64,000 nt of DNA from BOG-908 sp965198825 (lineage in GTDB: Bacteria > Pseudomonadota > Alphaproteobacteria > Acetobacterales > Acetobacteraceae): NCBI GenBank assembly GCA_965198825.1, contig CBDAQB010000003.1, positions 1,984,001-2,048,000 on the forward strand, read 5' to 3'. A program made the position numbers and the translations under genes. Below, in pieces: positions 29,584 through 40,361 of the stretch (position 1 is the stretch's first letter; each line of letters starts with the position of its first letter). The notes beneath the pieces are model-generated. The model made no database searches, was not told the DNA's origin, and was given only the letters and a program-made list of their open reading frames with translations.

Positions 29584-30429
29584 ATGCCGGACCCGGAACA
29601 ATCAGACATTCACCTGACGATGCACACGCGCCAGGGATCGTTCCAGCACTATCATCATTTTCTTCTGGGCTTCCTCGTGCCGCTGGTCGCTGCCTGGGAT
29701 GATCTCGCCGGCAGCCGGGTTTTCGTGCGCAGTTGCGCGGTTATGGACCCCCTGCTGCACCAGCTTCGGCTGCCGGAGCTGGTGGTGCTCCCGGCAACGG
29801 CGCACGACGCGATGGTGTTGGAGGCGCCCGGGCGCAGGATAGTGCTGGAAGGCCGCGACTGGCCATGCCGCTACGATGCTTCGACATTCCAAAAGGTGCG
29901 CGGCTGGATCTTCGGCAGGCTGGCGCCCGGGATAAAGCGCGCTCGCCATGATCTCGATGCGCGCTTCACCGGCACCGGCGAGCGGATCCTGTTGATCCGC
30001 CGCGATCCTCCCGATCCCTTCTACGCGTCCGCGGCGAGCGAGGCGAAGACGGCGGGAGCACAAAGGCGGTCGATCGCGAACTTCGATGCATTGGCCGAAT
30101 TTCTTGGCGCCCACACGGACAATCTCCTGGTCACAGCGCTCGATGGCCTGACGCTCGCTGAGCAGGTGGCGGCATTCGCCTGGGCCGAAATCATCGTGGC
30201 GCAGCACGGCGCCGCTCTCTCCAATCTGCTTTGGGCCAAGGCTGGAACACGAATCATCGAGATCGTGCCGCGCGAGTTGGAGCAGAGCCTGGCGAGCGAC
30301 GATTTCTTCGGCGCACTGGCGGCGTGTCTCGGTTTGCCGTCTCGGCGCGTCTGGCAAGCCAATGCGCACGGGCCTGTCGATGTGCAGGCCTTGAGCACGG
30401 CACTTCTCTTCGAAACGGAAAATCTATGA
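29584..30429 (+). CDS. Glycosyltransferase family 61 (DUF563) protein
   Basis: 281 aa from the ATG at 29584 (MPDPEQSDIHLTMHTRQGSF). The Met 12 codons later is an alternative, and neither has a clear ribosome-binding site. The C-terminal half has ERILLIRRDPPDPFYA, NFDALAEFLGAH, then AEIIVAQHGAALSNLLWAKAGTRIIEIVP, the conserved DUF563 block. Enzymes of this family transfer xylose or other sugars, and bacterial members occur in surface-glycan loci. The acceptor is unknown. The end overlaps the stop of the convergent adhesin gene by 6 bases. Confidence 0.8.
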   Translation: MPDPEQSDIHLTMHTRQGSFQHYHHFLLGFLVPLVAAWDDLAGSRVFVRSCAVMDPLLHQLRLPELVVLPATAHDAMVLEAPGRRIVLEGRDWPCRYDASTFQKVRGWIFGRLAPGIKRARHDLDARFTGTGERILLIRRDPPDPFYASAASEAKTAGAQRRSIANFDALAEFLGAHTDNLLVTALDGLTLAEQVAAFAWAEIIVAQHGAALSNLLWAKAGTRIIEIVPRELEQSLASDDFFGALAACLGLPSRRVWQANAHGPVDVQALSTALLFETENL

Positions 30430-33400
30430 GTGGTAGCTGATGATCGTCCCGCCGTGCCCATCCGCGGCAGCGCCGAAGTTCGCGGCCGTAAATGTGCCGA
30501 ACAGCGTGACGGAAGCGTTGTGCGTGCCGTCCGAGGCAGTCAGCAATCCATACCCTGTCTGCTGGCTATAGGTGAGATGCACACTGCCTTTCACGAGATC
30601 GGTGAAATCCAGCTTGTCCGCGTTCACCCAGTTGCTGATGCGCGCGCCGTTCAGCATGGCGGTAGCGCCTTGGAAGATGTCGCCGGCCGGCGCGCCCCAG
30701 AAGATCATCGCCGCCTGATTGACCGCAATGGTCGCGACGCCTCCGCCGATCGTCTGCGGCGTAATCGCGATGGTGCTGCCGCCGAACTTGTCGTGGCCGA
30801 CGGAGATCTCGCCGCCCAGGCCGCCCGGCGTGATGAAATGCTCGGTGAGCGCGGCCGTGTTGACCACCAGCGTGCCGCTGCTGATGGCGACGCCGGTCAC
30901 CTGCGTCGTCGGCAAGTCGATGATGTCGCCAGCGCCGAAGCCGGCGATGGCACCGCTGAAATTGGCGAGCTGCAGGATCACCAGCGTTCCACCGACAGCG
31001 CCGGGTGCCGGCTTGCCGAAAGTGATCGTGTCGCCCGCCGGCGTTCCTCCCGTCGGGTTTAGCGCGGCGCCCGGATCGATCAGGATAGTGCCTGTTCCTG
31101 TCACAGGACTGTAGAGGGCAAGCACCCCGCCTGACGCCTCGATAGTGCCCGCGTTCGCCACCTGCGCCGCGATAATGCCGCTGCCCTTGATCAAGGCGCC
31201 CGCGGCATTGATGAACGGCACCTGGGGAAACAGTCCGTTGCTTGTCACCTCCTGCAACAGCCCACCCGAAATAGCGATCGTACCCGTATTGGTGAAGACC
31301 GATGCGCCTGCGTTCGGCGCCGCGAAATAATCATAGAGCGACACCACGAAAGATCCGGCCGCGCTGATGGCAATCGTACCGGCATTGGTGAACCCGACAT
31401 TCTGCGCCTGCACGGACCCGCCATTCGCCAGGGTGAGCGTTCCTGCATTGGTGAAAAAGCTGGCGTCGATCACCAGCGTGCCGGCCTGCGTCGCCGATAT
31501 CACCTGGCCCTGGTTGACGATGCTGTCGCTCCACTGCCCAAGCGCCGCATCGCCCAGGATGCCGAACGATCCCACCTGAGACAGCACGGCGTTGGCGCCA
31601 AGTGTCAGCGTAGCCCCCGGCCCCGCTGCGAGTTCCGCCGGCGGTATCTTCTGGCCAAGATACACCACCGCGGCCGAGCCCAGATCGACCACCGCATTGT
31701 CGATGGTCTCGGTATCCGTCACCACGACCCGCGCCGCGGCCCCCGTCAGCATGAGTATCCCTGGCAAGGTCCCGGTCACATCCGTCAGCGTAATCCCGTC
31801 GGCTATGGCGAGCTGCGCGAACGGCCGGCTGACGTCGAGCAGGCCCTCGTAGGTCACCCCGTCCAGCGCGGCGCCGCCTGTCACGCCAAGCCCACCGCCT
31901 GCGTCGGCGATGGTGCCGCCCACGAGTGTCCCGATCAGCGACAGATGCCCGACGGAGGACCCGGTGCCCAAGGCGAGCGTCGTGCCCGAAATGTCGAGCG
32001 TCCCTGTCACCGACAATGCGGCGTTCGACAGAGTCAGCGTGCCCAGCTCAGCCAAGGTCAGCGACCCGCCTATCGACAAGGCCGCGTTGCTCACGCTGAT
32101 GGCTCCGCTATTGCTGAAAGCCGCCGCCGTAATCGCCAGCGTGTCGCCGTTCGACACCGCGATGGTGCCCTGGTTGCTGAAACTGGCGCCCCCCAGAACC
32201 AGGCGCCCGCCTGCGATGCCGGCGCGTATGGTGCCCAGATTGACGATCGCGTCCGTCGGCCGGTCGGACGCCAGCCCGATGGCGGCAAGCGCGCCGGATT
32301 GCACCACCAGGAGGCCGGCGCCGAGCGTCAGCGTGCTGCCGGCCAGGGTCGTGTAATCGTGCTGCACATCGATCGCCGCCGCTGTGCCGGACGCGCCTAG
32401 CTGCAACCGCGTGCCGTCCAGCTCCTGGCTGCCCCAGAACGCGAGGTCCGCTCCAGCGCCATTCACGACGATGGTGCCGTTCACCGTCATGCCGTCGCGC
32501 ACCCGCAGCAAGGCGCCTGCGGCGGAAAGGCCGAGCGTGCCCTGGTAGGTCACGCCATCCAGCACGCCGGTGCCGGCCGCTGCCGCCGTCAGGTTCCGGC
32601 TGTCGACGATGGTGCCGCCTACGATCGTCCCGGCAAGGCTAATGCCCGGCAGCCCTCCCGCGCCCAGCGTGAGCGTGGCGCCTGCATTGGCGAGCGTACC
32701 AGCGATGGTCACCACGCCGCCGGTGACCGAAATCCGCCCGAGCTGCGATGTCGTCGTATAGCCGGCAAGAACCAGCGTTCCGCCCGAGACAATGATCTGT
32801 CCGGTATTCGACCAGACCGGAGCCGGCACGCCAGAGAAACCACCCTGTGCCGCGCCGAGGATGGCGGTCGCCCCAGTGGACACCAGCAGCGTCCCGACAT
32901 TCGAGAAAACCGCCGCCGAGACGGACAAAGTGTCGCCATTGCTGATGGCAATCGTCCCCTGGTTGATGAAAGTCCCAAGCCCGCTCAGCGCGAGCGTCCC
33001 CCCGCTCACCGCGCCCGCAATGAGACCTGCCGCCACCAGCGTATCGTCCAGCCCGAAGCCGCTCAGCGCACTGCCATTCGCCTCGATCGCAGCCATGGCA
33101 GCCGCCTGCTGCACGGTGAGGTTCACGCCCAGGGTCGCTGTCGTGGCAGCGCTCGCCAGCCAGGCATCGCCCGTGCCGAGCACGGCCGCCTGCCGTGCAT
33201 TGCCCAGCGCCACCGTCGCATTGTCCAGCACCTGGCTGCCGCGCAGCAGCAGAGCGCTCCCGGCACCGGTATCGAGAATGGAGGCGACCCCGGCGCCTCC
33301 CGGACCCACGACGACCGCGCCATCCGTCAGCGTCACCGCGCCGCCCGCGGAGAGATCCAGCACCCCCTCGTAGGCGACCCCGTCGAGCACACCGCTGCCT

Positions 33401-34472
33401 GCGCCGAAACTCAGCCCTCCGCCGCCATCGACCACGATGCCGCCCAGCAAGGTGCCGCCAAGCGAAACCGCCCCGAGCGCCGACCCGATCACAGACCCCG
33501 CGCCGATCGACAGCGTGCCCCCGCGGTTATCCGCGGTGCCCGTCACCGCGACCGTCCCATTCGTCAGCGTGAACGCGCCAAGCGCACCGAGCCGCGACGC
33601 CGAAAAAGTCCCGCCGAGCGCCAGCGTGGCATTGTTGACGCTCATGGTCCCGCCGTTGGTGAACCCGGACGTGCCGATCGTCAGAGTCGCGCCGTTTGCG
33701 ACAGCCAGCGAGCCCGTATTCGAAAAGGTGCCGCTACCCGTCAGGAGAAGGCTGCTCCGCGCCCCCGACACGGTCACCGTGCCGCCGTTGACCAGCGCAT
33801 CCGGCAAGCCGGCGACTGTCCCGGTGTTCGTCGCCCCGATGGCAATCACGCCATTGCCGGACAGGTCGCGCAGCCAAAGCGACGCGCCCAGCGTCAGCGT
33901 CGCACCCACCTGGGCGGTGCCATCGTGAACGACGCCGAGGCTGGCGGCCGCCCCCTGCCCCGACGCGCCAATGTCGATCGTCGCGTTGTTCAGTCCCTGG
34001 CTGCCGATGAAATCCAGCGCCGCGCCGCTGCCTGTCAGTGCCACGCTGCCGGCGCCACTCCCGCCCGCGCCTGTCAGCACCAGGCCCGACCGCACGAACA
34101 AGGTCGCCTGGCTCTGCTGCAAGCCGAGCGCTCCTTGCACGGCCACGCCCGCCAAGGTGCCCCCGCCAGCCAGGAGAGTACCCCCTACCAACGCCAGCGT
34201 GCCGCCGCTGATCGCGCCATAGGCCAGCGCCAGTGTCCCCGCCTGCAGGCTGAGCGTCCCGCCAAGCGCCAGCGAACCGGCATCGTAGAAAGTCGCGCCA
34301 GCCGCCCTGATCGCCAGCGAAGCGGCACTCGCCGCGCTGAACAACGTGACGTCGTAAGGCCGGCCGCACCGATCGTCACCGCGTCCGCAGAACCCGGCAT
34401 TGCGCCGCCGCTCCAAAGCGAAGCATTCGTCCAGTCGCCAAAGACGCCGCTCAGCCAGCTGATCTGAGCCAT
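30424..34472 (-). pseudogene. Large beta-strand-repeat adhesin, frameshifted near the start
   Basis: About 1,350 aa if intact. ATG at 34472 gives MAQISWLSGVFGDWTNASLWSGG, but this frame stops after 95 aa. The rest is in the next frame, entered at the junction TIGAAG / YDVTLF near 34357, consistent with one missing base. The body is an extracellular beta-solenoid rich in Gly, Thr, Ser, Ala and Asn, with many GTIAVSNGDTL-like strands and three larger repeats opening LDGV(A/T)Y(E/Q)G near 33391, 32570 and 31870. The C-terminal NADKLDFTDLV...DGHGGTIISYHS resembles the tail of type I-secreted alphaproteobacterial adhesins. It could be a true lesion, phase variation or a base-call error. Confidence 0.75.
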
Positions 34473-34577
34473 GCCGTATCCCGAACCCGTGCGGCAGGAC
34501 TGTTGCGCACAGCGCCCTAACAGCGCGTGAACGACTCGGTGGCGATGGTCTACGGTCAGGGATCGGGTGTTGGATCT

Positions 34578-34718
34578 TTAGGAAGGCAGCATGGTCTTTT
34601 TTGAAAAAAAGAACCAAAAAACTTTTGCGAATGCAGGCCGTGTGCGGGGATAGGCTGGGCTTAAACGGATAGACGCTTTTTGCTTCTTTTTTTCAAAAAG
34701 GAAGTCCTTGCTTCCTTC
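34578..34718. repeat. DHE copy 11, in the divergent region adhesin / dsbA-like gene
   Basis: TTAGGAAGGCAGC edge, left hairpin closed by G-C with one mismatch, strongly diverged core, right arm damaged (GCTTTTTGC), right hairpin closed by C-G with one G-T change, edge GTCCTTGCTTCCTT. The most decayed of the two-armed copies. It fills most of the 318-bp gap 34473-34790, in which I see nothing else. Confidence 0.82.
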
Positions 34719-34790
34719 TGCCGCCAAGGTTGCGCGCAGCGGGACCAAGCGGCATCAATCGCGACATTCCCACCGCCCGAGGTCTCCGTC

Positions 34791-35396
34791 ATGCAGCCCA
34801 CCCGCCGCCACCTGCTTGCCGCCACCGCCGCCCTCATGGCGGCGCCCGCTTTCGCGCGAGCGGACGACGCTCCTGCCGACCCGCGCATGGCGCCGCGCAC
34901 CGAAGGATCGGCAGATGCGAAAATCACCGTCGAGGAATGGTTCTCCTTCACCTGCCCGCACTGCGCGCGCTTCGCCGCAGACGTCTATCCGGAGGTGAAG
35001 GCCCAGCTCATCGACACCGGCAAGATCAAATACGTGTTCTGCGAATATCCGCGCGACCAGCTCGACCTGATGGCCGCCATGCTCGCTCGCGCCCTGCCGC
35101 CCGAGCGCTACGAGCCCTTCATGCTGAGCCTTCTCGAGAGCCAGCAGCGCTGGGCCTACGACCGCAGCGTGGATCCGAAGGAAGAACTGGCAAAAGAGGC
35201 CGCCCTGGCCGGCATGCCGCGCGACCTGTTCGACAAGACGCTCGCCGACGACAAGCTAAAGACCGAGATCCTCGCGCGTCAGGCGGTGGCCGAGAAGAAA
35301 TACGACATCAACGCCACCCCCACCTTCGTCATCAACGGCAAGGTCCACAGCGGCGAGGTCAATTACGACACCTTCGAAAAGCTCGTTGGTGCGTAA
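34791..35396 (+). CDS. DsbA-family thiol:disulfide oxidoreductase
   Basis: 201 aa from the ATG at 34791, with GAGG 8 bases upstream. The twin-arginine-like signal MQPTRRHLLAATAALMAAPAFARA suggests Tat export. The thioredoxin-fold active site is CPHC at residues 55-58 (FSFTCPHCARFA), and the cis-Pro loop is NATPTFVING. Oxidises or isomerises disulfides of periplasmic proteins. It ends 21 bp before smc on the same strand, probably co-transcribed, an arrangement seen in other alphaproteobacteria. Confidence 0.92.
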   Translation: MQPTRRHLLAATAALMAAPAFARADDAPADPRMAPRTEGSADAKITVEEWFSFTCPHCARFAADVYPEVKAQLIDTGKIKYVFCEYPRDQLDLMAAMLARALPPERYEPFMLSLLESQQRWAYDRSVDPKEELAKEAALAGMPRDLFDKTLADDKLKTEILARQAVAEKKYDINATPTFVINGKVHSGEVNYDTFEKLVGA

Positions 35397-35417
35397 GGCA
35401 GCGGCTGCTCCCACCGC

Positions 35418-38400
35418 ATGAAGGCGACTGTCTCCAAACTCCGGATCGCTGGCTTCAAGAGCTTCGCCGAGCCGGTCGCCCTGGACATCCTTCCGGGGCT
35501 CACCGGCATCGTCGGGCCGAACGGCTGCGGCAAGTCGAACGTGGTCGAGGCCCTGCGGTGGGCGATGGGCGAAACCTCCGCCCGCTCGCTGCGCGGCGGC
35601 GAGATGGACGACGTGATCTTCGCCGGCACGGTCGCCCGCCCCAGCCGCAACCTCGCCGAGGTGACGGTGACGGTCGAAGGCGAACTGCCCGAACCCTTTG
35701 CCGCCGAGGCTGAACTCACCCTGACACGCCGCATCGAGCGCGGCGCCGGCTCCGCCTTCCGCGCCAACGGCCGCGAGGTGCGCGCACGCGACGTCCAGAC
35801 CCTCTACGCCGACCTCGCCAGCGGCGCCCGCTCCAGCGGCATGGTGAGCCAGGGCCGCGTCGCCGCCCTCGTCTCCGCCAAGCCGGAGGAGCGCCGGCAG
35901 GTGCTCGAGGAGGCAGCGGGCATCACCGGCCTGCACGCCCGCCGCCACGAGGCCGAGCTGAAACTGCGTGCCGCCGAGCAGAACCTCGCCCGCGCCGAGG
36001 ATTTGCGCGTTCAGTTGGAAGCCGGCGCGGAAAGCCTGCGCAAGCAGGCCAAGGCGTCCGCCCGCTACCGGTCGATCTCGGGCCTCATCCGGAACGCGGA
36101 AGCCGACTACCTCGCCATCCTGCAAGGCCAGGCAGAAGCGAACCGCCGGCAGGCGGAAGCCGACCACGCGGCCGCTGTCGCCGCATCCACGGCAGCCTCG
36201 GCGGCAGTAGAATGGGCGACCGCCGGCCTCTCGCAAGCCGAAAACGCCGTCCTGGAACCACGCACCCAGGAAGCCGCGAGCAGGAGCCTGCTGGAGCGCC
36301 GCCGCATCGAAGGCGAGGGCCTGGCTGCGGAAGCCGGCCAGGCATCGCGCGCCCTCGAAGAAGCAGAGCGCAGGCTGGCCGACGTCGAAGCGGACGTGTC
36401 CGACGCTTGCCGCCGCAAGGCCGAAGCCGATGCCTTCTGCGCCCGCCTGTCTGCCGAGTCGAAGGCCGTAGCCGACGCGATCGCGGCCCTCCCCGCAGCC
36501 GTCGAAGCCGCCGAGCGAGAAAGCGCCGACGCCGCCGAAGCTGAGCGTGAGGCATCCCACCTGGCCGACACCGCCGCCGCGGCGGCAACCGCCGCCTCCG
36601 CATCGCTGGCGGCCGCCGAAGCCGCGCTCATGGGCGCCGCGCAGGCTGTGGAAGCCGCGCGTACGCGCCACGAACAATGCCGACGGGATTACGAGGCGCT
36701 GGCAGAAAGGCGCATCGATCCCGCCAGCCTGGCCACCGCAGGCGACGACGCAGCAGCCGCCACCGACGCCCTGCGCATGGCGCGCCGCGCGCTTGAGGAA
36801 GCCGAGCTAGCCCGCGCCGCCGCCACCGAAGCGCAAACCGCCGCGGATGCGACGGCGCGCGACCAGGCGGCCGATTTCGACATGGCATCCAGGCGCCTCG
36901 CCGAGTCGCAGCGAGCCGCCGCCGCGTTGGGCGCATCGGTGGCCGAACTCGCCGCCGCTGTGGCCGACGCCGAAGCAGGCCACCCGCCCGCCGACGTGAT
37001 CGAAAAGGCAACCCAAGACGCCGAAGCCGCGGCAGCCCAAGCGAGCCAGGCAGAGCGGTCCTTGCAGGCAGCCGAGGAAGCCGTCGGCATCGCCGAGCAG
37101 GCCCGCAACGCTGCGGCCATGACCGTAGCGGAAGCGTCTGCAGCGCTCGCACGCGCCAACACGATGCTGGACGAGGCGCGCAAGAAGGCAGCCGGTCTCG
37201 CAGCCGAAGCCGACGCACACAGCCTGGCGCTCGCCCAGGCCGAGGCAGCACGCCCCGACCCTGCCCTTCTGCACACGGCCAAGGCCGCCGAAGCGTCAGC
37301 GGCAGAACAGCTTGCCTCCTGCCGCGAGATCCTCTCCGGCCACCAAGCCGCCCGTCGCGAAGCCGAGCAGGCGCTCGAAACGGCACGCTCGGAGGCAAGC
37401 GCCAGGCGAGCCGAGGCCCAGCGTCTGGCAGCCGAAGCCGAAGGCATCCAGGCCGCCCTGTCAGGAGACACAGGCGACAACATCGAACGCGCCATCGACG
37501 CGCTCGATGTGCCCCAAGGATTGGAAGCGGCCGTCGCCGCAGCGCTGGGCGAAGCCTCCGACCACGGGCTCGATCCGGCCGCCCCGCGTTTCTGGGCTAC
37601 CCTGCCTGACCAGCCACCGGCGCCTCTGCCGGAAGGCTTCGCACCCTTGCTGGACAAGGTCGGCGCACCGAAGGCGCTGGCCCGTACCTTGTCGCAGGCC
37701 ATCCTGGTCGAGGCGGCCGAGGGCGAGGCCATCCACCCGCGTCTCTCCCCTGGCCAAATCGCTGTGTCTCTCCAGGGCGATGTCTGGCGCTGGGACGGTC
37801 CGGTCACCCGCGCCGGCGCTCCATCCCCCGCCGCGGCGCGCCTGCAGCAGCGCAACCGGCTCCAGATCGTCGCCCAGCTAGCCGCCGCGGCGCGCGAGGA
37901 AGCCGGCGCAGCGGACGCACGCGTCATCGAAGCCGAGCAAGCCGCCTCCGCCTGCCGCGCCCAGGAAGCGGAAGCGTCCACCGCGTTCGAAGCCGCGCAG
38001 GCGAAGGCCCGGGCGGCCACGGCGGCCTGTGCCGCGGCGGAAGCGGCAGCCACCGATGCAGCCGTGCGCTACGAGGCCCTGTTGCCGACATCGCGCCGAC
38101 TGGCCGACGCCTGCGAGGCCGCCGAGTCGGAGGTGCGACAGCTTCAAGCCGCGGTCGCCGCCTCTCCCGACCCGGCCAACCAGGCCATTACCCTCGCCGA
38201 ATGCGAATGCCGCTTCGAGGAAGCGCGAACCGCCCTGGCGGCAGCACGCGACGAAAGGCAAAGCCGACGGACCGAAGCCCTTCGGCTCGAGGACGAGGCA
38301 CGCCGGATCGCGGCGCAAGCCGAAGCAGCCAGGCAGCGATCCGCGCTGGTCGCGCCACAGCTCGCCCGCCGCCAGCAGGAACACGAGCAAGCCCAAGTTG

Positions 38401-39962
38401 CTGAAGACGCCGCCACGTCGCTGCTCGGCGCGCTGCCCGACCCATCGCTCGCCGCCACGGCCGCCGAGAACGCTGCCCGCGTTTTGTCAGCCGCACGCGA
38501 AGCCGCCGACGCAGCCCTGCAAAGGCGAACCGCGGCCGAAGCCGCCGTAGAAACAAGCCGCGAGCACCTGGCCAGCCTGAACGCGCAGCACCACCGCACG
38601 GAAACCAGCCTCGCCGCCCTCGCCAGCCTGCTCGCGCAGGCCGCGGCCGAGGAAGCCACTGCCACCCAAACTCTCGAAGCCGCCGCGCAGGCACGCCGCG
38701 CCATCGCCGATCCCGCCCTGCTCGCCACTGAAGCCACGCAGGCGCGCGCCCTCCTCGGCGAAGCCCGCCAGCGCAGCATGGCGGCGGCGACCCGCCTGCA
38801 AGCCCTCACCGCCCAGCTCGCGCAGAACCAGGCGCGCCAGTCTGGCCTGTCCGACGAACTCACCGACTGGCAGACCCGCCTCACGGAGGCCGCCGCCCGC
38901 GCCGCCGCGCTCGACTCGCGCGCCGAAGGCATCAGGCTCGAGGCCTCCGCCGCCGCGGCCGCCCCAGCCGACCTTCAAAGGCGCGCCGAAGAGGGCAACC
39001 AACGCCTTGCAGAGGCCGAAGCCGGGCACGCCGCGAGGGCCGCAGCCCTCGCGCAGGCAGAGGCGGCGCTGCGGTCCGCAGCATCAGATCTCCGCCAGGC
39101 AGACGCCACCGAGGCGGCTGCACGCGCAGCCCTCGCCCGCGCGGAAGGCGCCCTTGAAGCTTCGGCAGGCGCGCTCGCCGCCGTCGCATCGCGCATCGCC
39201 GAGCGGCTGGCGCAGCACGGCGACGCAGTCCCCGCCCTCCCGGCCGCATCCGACCTGTCCGAAGCCGCCGAGGAACGCGCCCGCCGGCGCACTGAGCGCC
39301 TCACACGCGAGCGCGACGACATGGGGCCCGTCAACCTGCGCGCCGACCTCGAACTCGCCGAACTCGACGAGCGCGCAACCACCCTGGAGCGCGAACGCGA
39401 CGAACTGACCGCCGCCATCGCCAAACTCCGCGGCGCCATCGGCCACATCAACCGCGAAGGCCGCGCCCGCCTCACGGCCGTCTTCACCGAAGTGGACCAA
39501 CACTTCCGCACCCTGTTCACCCGCACCATGGGCGGCGGACGCGCCCATTTGGCCCTGACCGGCTCAGACGACCCGCTCCTGGCCGGCCTCGAAATCTATG
39601 CCGAACCGCCAGGCAAGAAGCTCTCCACCCTCTCGCTGCTTTCCGGCGGCGAGCAGGCGCTGACAGCGCTCAGCCTGATCTTCGCCGTGTTCCGCTGCAC
39701 CCCCGCGCCGATCTCCGTGCTCGACGAAGTGGACGCCCCGCTCGACGACGCGAACGTCGAGCGCTTCTGCACCCTGCTGGACGACGTGGTGCGGGACACC
39801 GGCACACGCTTCCTGGTCGTCACCCACCACCAGCTGACGATGTCGCGCATGGACCGCCTGTTCGGCGTCACCATGCAGGAGCGCGGCGTCTCCCGGCTGT
39901 TGTCGGTCGATCTCCAGAGCGCCACCGCCATGGTCGAAGAGACGCTGCAGGCGGCCGAGTAG
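35418..39962 (+). CDS. smc: Chromosome segregation ATPase SMC, extra-long coiled coil
   Basis: 1514 aa. Core of the condensin that compacts and segregates the chromosome. N-terminal head with Walker A GPNGCGKSNVVEALRWAMGE (about residues 34-53). Two very Ala/Glu/Arg-rich coiled-coil arms flank a hinge at about residues 685-820. C-terminal head with LSLLSGGEQALTALSLIF (near 1403) and ISVLDEVDAPLDD (Walker B, near 1432). Typical SMC is about 1150-1200 aa, and the extra length is all in the arms, where Ala content is extreme. No Shine-Dalgarno sequence precedes the ATG. Directly downstream of the dsbA-like gene. Confidence 0.95.
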   Translation: MKATVSKLRIAGFKSFAEPVALDILPGLTGIVGPNGCGKSNVVEALRWAMGETSARSLRGGEMDDVIFAGTVARPSRNLAEVTVTVEGELPEPFAAEAELTLTRRIERGAGSAFRANGREVRARDVQTLYADLASGARSSGMVSQGRVAALVSAKPEERRQVLEEAAGITGLHARRHEAELKLRAAEQNLARAEDLRVQLEAGAESLRKQAKASARYRSISGLIRNAEADYLAILQGQAEANRRQAEADHAAAVAASTAASAAVEWATAGLSQAENAVLEPRTQEAASRSLLERRRIEGEGLAAEAGQASRALEEAERRLADVEADVSDACRRKAEADAFCARLSAESKAVADAIAALPAAVEAAERESADAAEAEREASHLADTAAAAATAASASLAAAEAALMGAAQAVEAARTRHEQCRRDYEALAERRIDPASLATAGDDAAAATDALRMARRALEEAELARAAATEAQTAADATARDQAADFDMASRRLAESQRAAAALGASVAELAAAVADAEAGHPPADVIEKATQDAEAAAAQASQAERSLQAAEEAVGIAEQARNAAAMTVAEASAALARANTMLDEARKKAAGLAAEADAHSLALAQAEAARPDPALLHTAKAAEASAAEQLASCREILSGHQAARREAEQALETARSEASARRAEAQRLAAEAEGIQAALSGDTGDNIERAIDALDVPQGLEAAVAAALGEASDHGLDPAAPRFWATLPDQPPAPLPEGFAPLLDKVGAPKALARTLSQAILVEAAEGEAIHPRLSPGQIAVSLQGDVWRWDGPVTRAGAPSPAAARLQQRNRLQIVAQLAAAAREEAGAADARVIEAEQAASACRAQEAEASTAFEAAQAKARAATAACAAAEAAATDAAVRYEALLPTSRRLADACEAAESEVRQLQAAVAASPDPANQAITLAECECRFEEARTALAAARDERQSRRTEALRLEDEARRIAAQAEAARQRSALVAPQLARRQQEHEQAQVAEDAATSLLGALPDPSLAATAAENAARVLSAAREAADAALQRRTAAEAAVETSREHLASLNAQHHRTETSLAALASLLAQAAAEEATATQTLEAAAQARRAIADPALLATEATQARALLGEARQRSMAAATRLQALTAQLAQNQARQSGLSDELTDWQTRLTEAAARAAALDSRAEGIRLEASAAAAAPADLQRRAEEGNQRLAEAEAGHAARAAALAQAEAALRSAASDLRQADATEAAARAALARAEGALEASAGALAAVASRIAERLAQHGDAVPALPAASDLSEAAEERARRRTERLTRERDDMGPVNLRADLELAELDERATTLERERDELTAAIAKLRGAIGHINREGRARLTAVFTEVDQHFRTLFTRTMGGGRAHLALTGSDDPLLAGLEIYAEPPGKKLSTLSLLSGGEQALTALSLIFAVFRCTPAPISVLDEVDAPLDDANVERFCTLLDDVVRDTGTRFLVVTHHQLTMSRMDRLFGVTMQERGVSRLLSVDLQSATAMVEETLQAAE

Positions 39963-39971
39963 CCGGCGTGA

Positions 39972-40286
39972 TCAGCCGGTGATGTAGAGCGTCACCCGCC
40001 AGATCAAAGCGAAGGCGATGGCGGCCCCCACCGCGACCATGGCGATGCGCTTGGACGCGCCCATGCTCTTGTTGACCAGCCTCTCGCCGCAGGGCTGGCA
40101 GCACCCATACCACACCTGCCGCATCTGAATGGGCGTCGGCATGGCCAGGAAGCCTTGCCGCCGCCATTCCGCCTCCGTCATGGTCGGCTTCCGCCTCAGC
40201 GACTCCTGATATTCCCGAAGCGCTTCAGTACGGTCGACTCTGATTTCGGTGCCGCAGCAGCGGCACTGATCAACGCCATAGGTCAT
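39972..40286 (-). CDS. Hypothetical Cys-rich membrane protein
   Basis: 104 aa. N-terminal CRCCGTEIRVDRTE and central WYGCCQPCGERL look like two knuckles of a zinc ribbon. A single C-terminal membrane segment (IAMVAVGAAIAFALIWRVTLYI). No family recognised. Convergent with smc, 10 bp apart. Confidence 0.65.
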   Translation of the reverse strand: MTYGVDQCRCCGTEIRVDRTEALREYQESLRRKPTMTEAEWRRQGFLAMPTPIQMRQVWYGCCQPCGERLVNKSMGASKRIAMVAVGAAIAFALIWRVTLYITG

Positions 40287-40361
40287 GATGGAAAAGCCAC
40301 TTGGCGCGCCGCTCCTGACGGATCCCGGGAACAGAAATACTGTGCCGCTCGTTGCATGCCA

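Noticed and set aside
30424..34617. Single 1397-codon reading of the adhesin starting in the repeat at 34617
   Set aside because: The first roughly 85 codons are repeat-derived or out-of-frame Arg-rich sequence. The conserved start (MAQISWLSG) lies in the other frame, so a frameshifted gene is the better reading.
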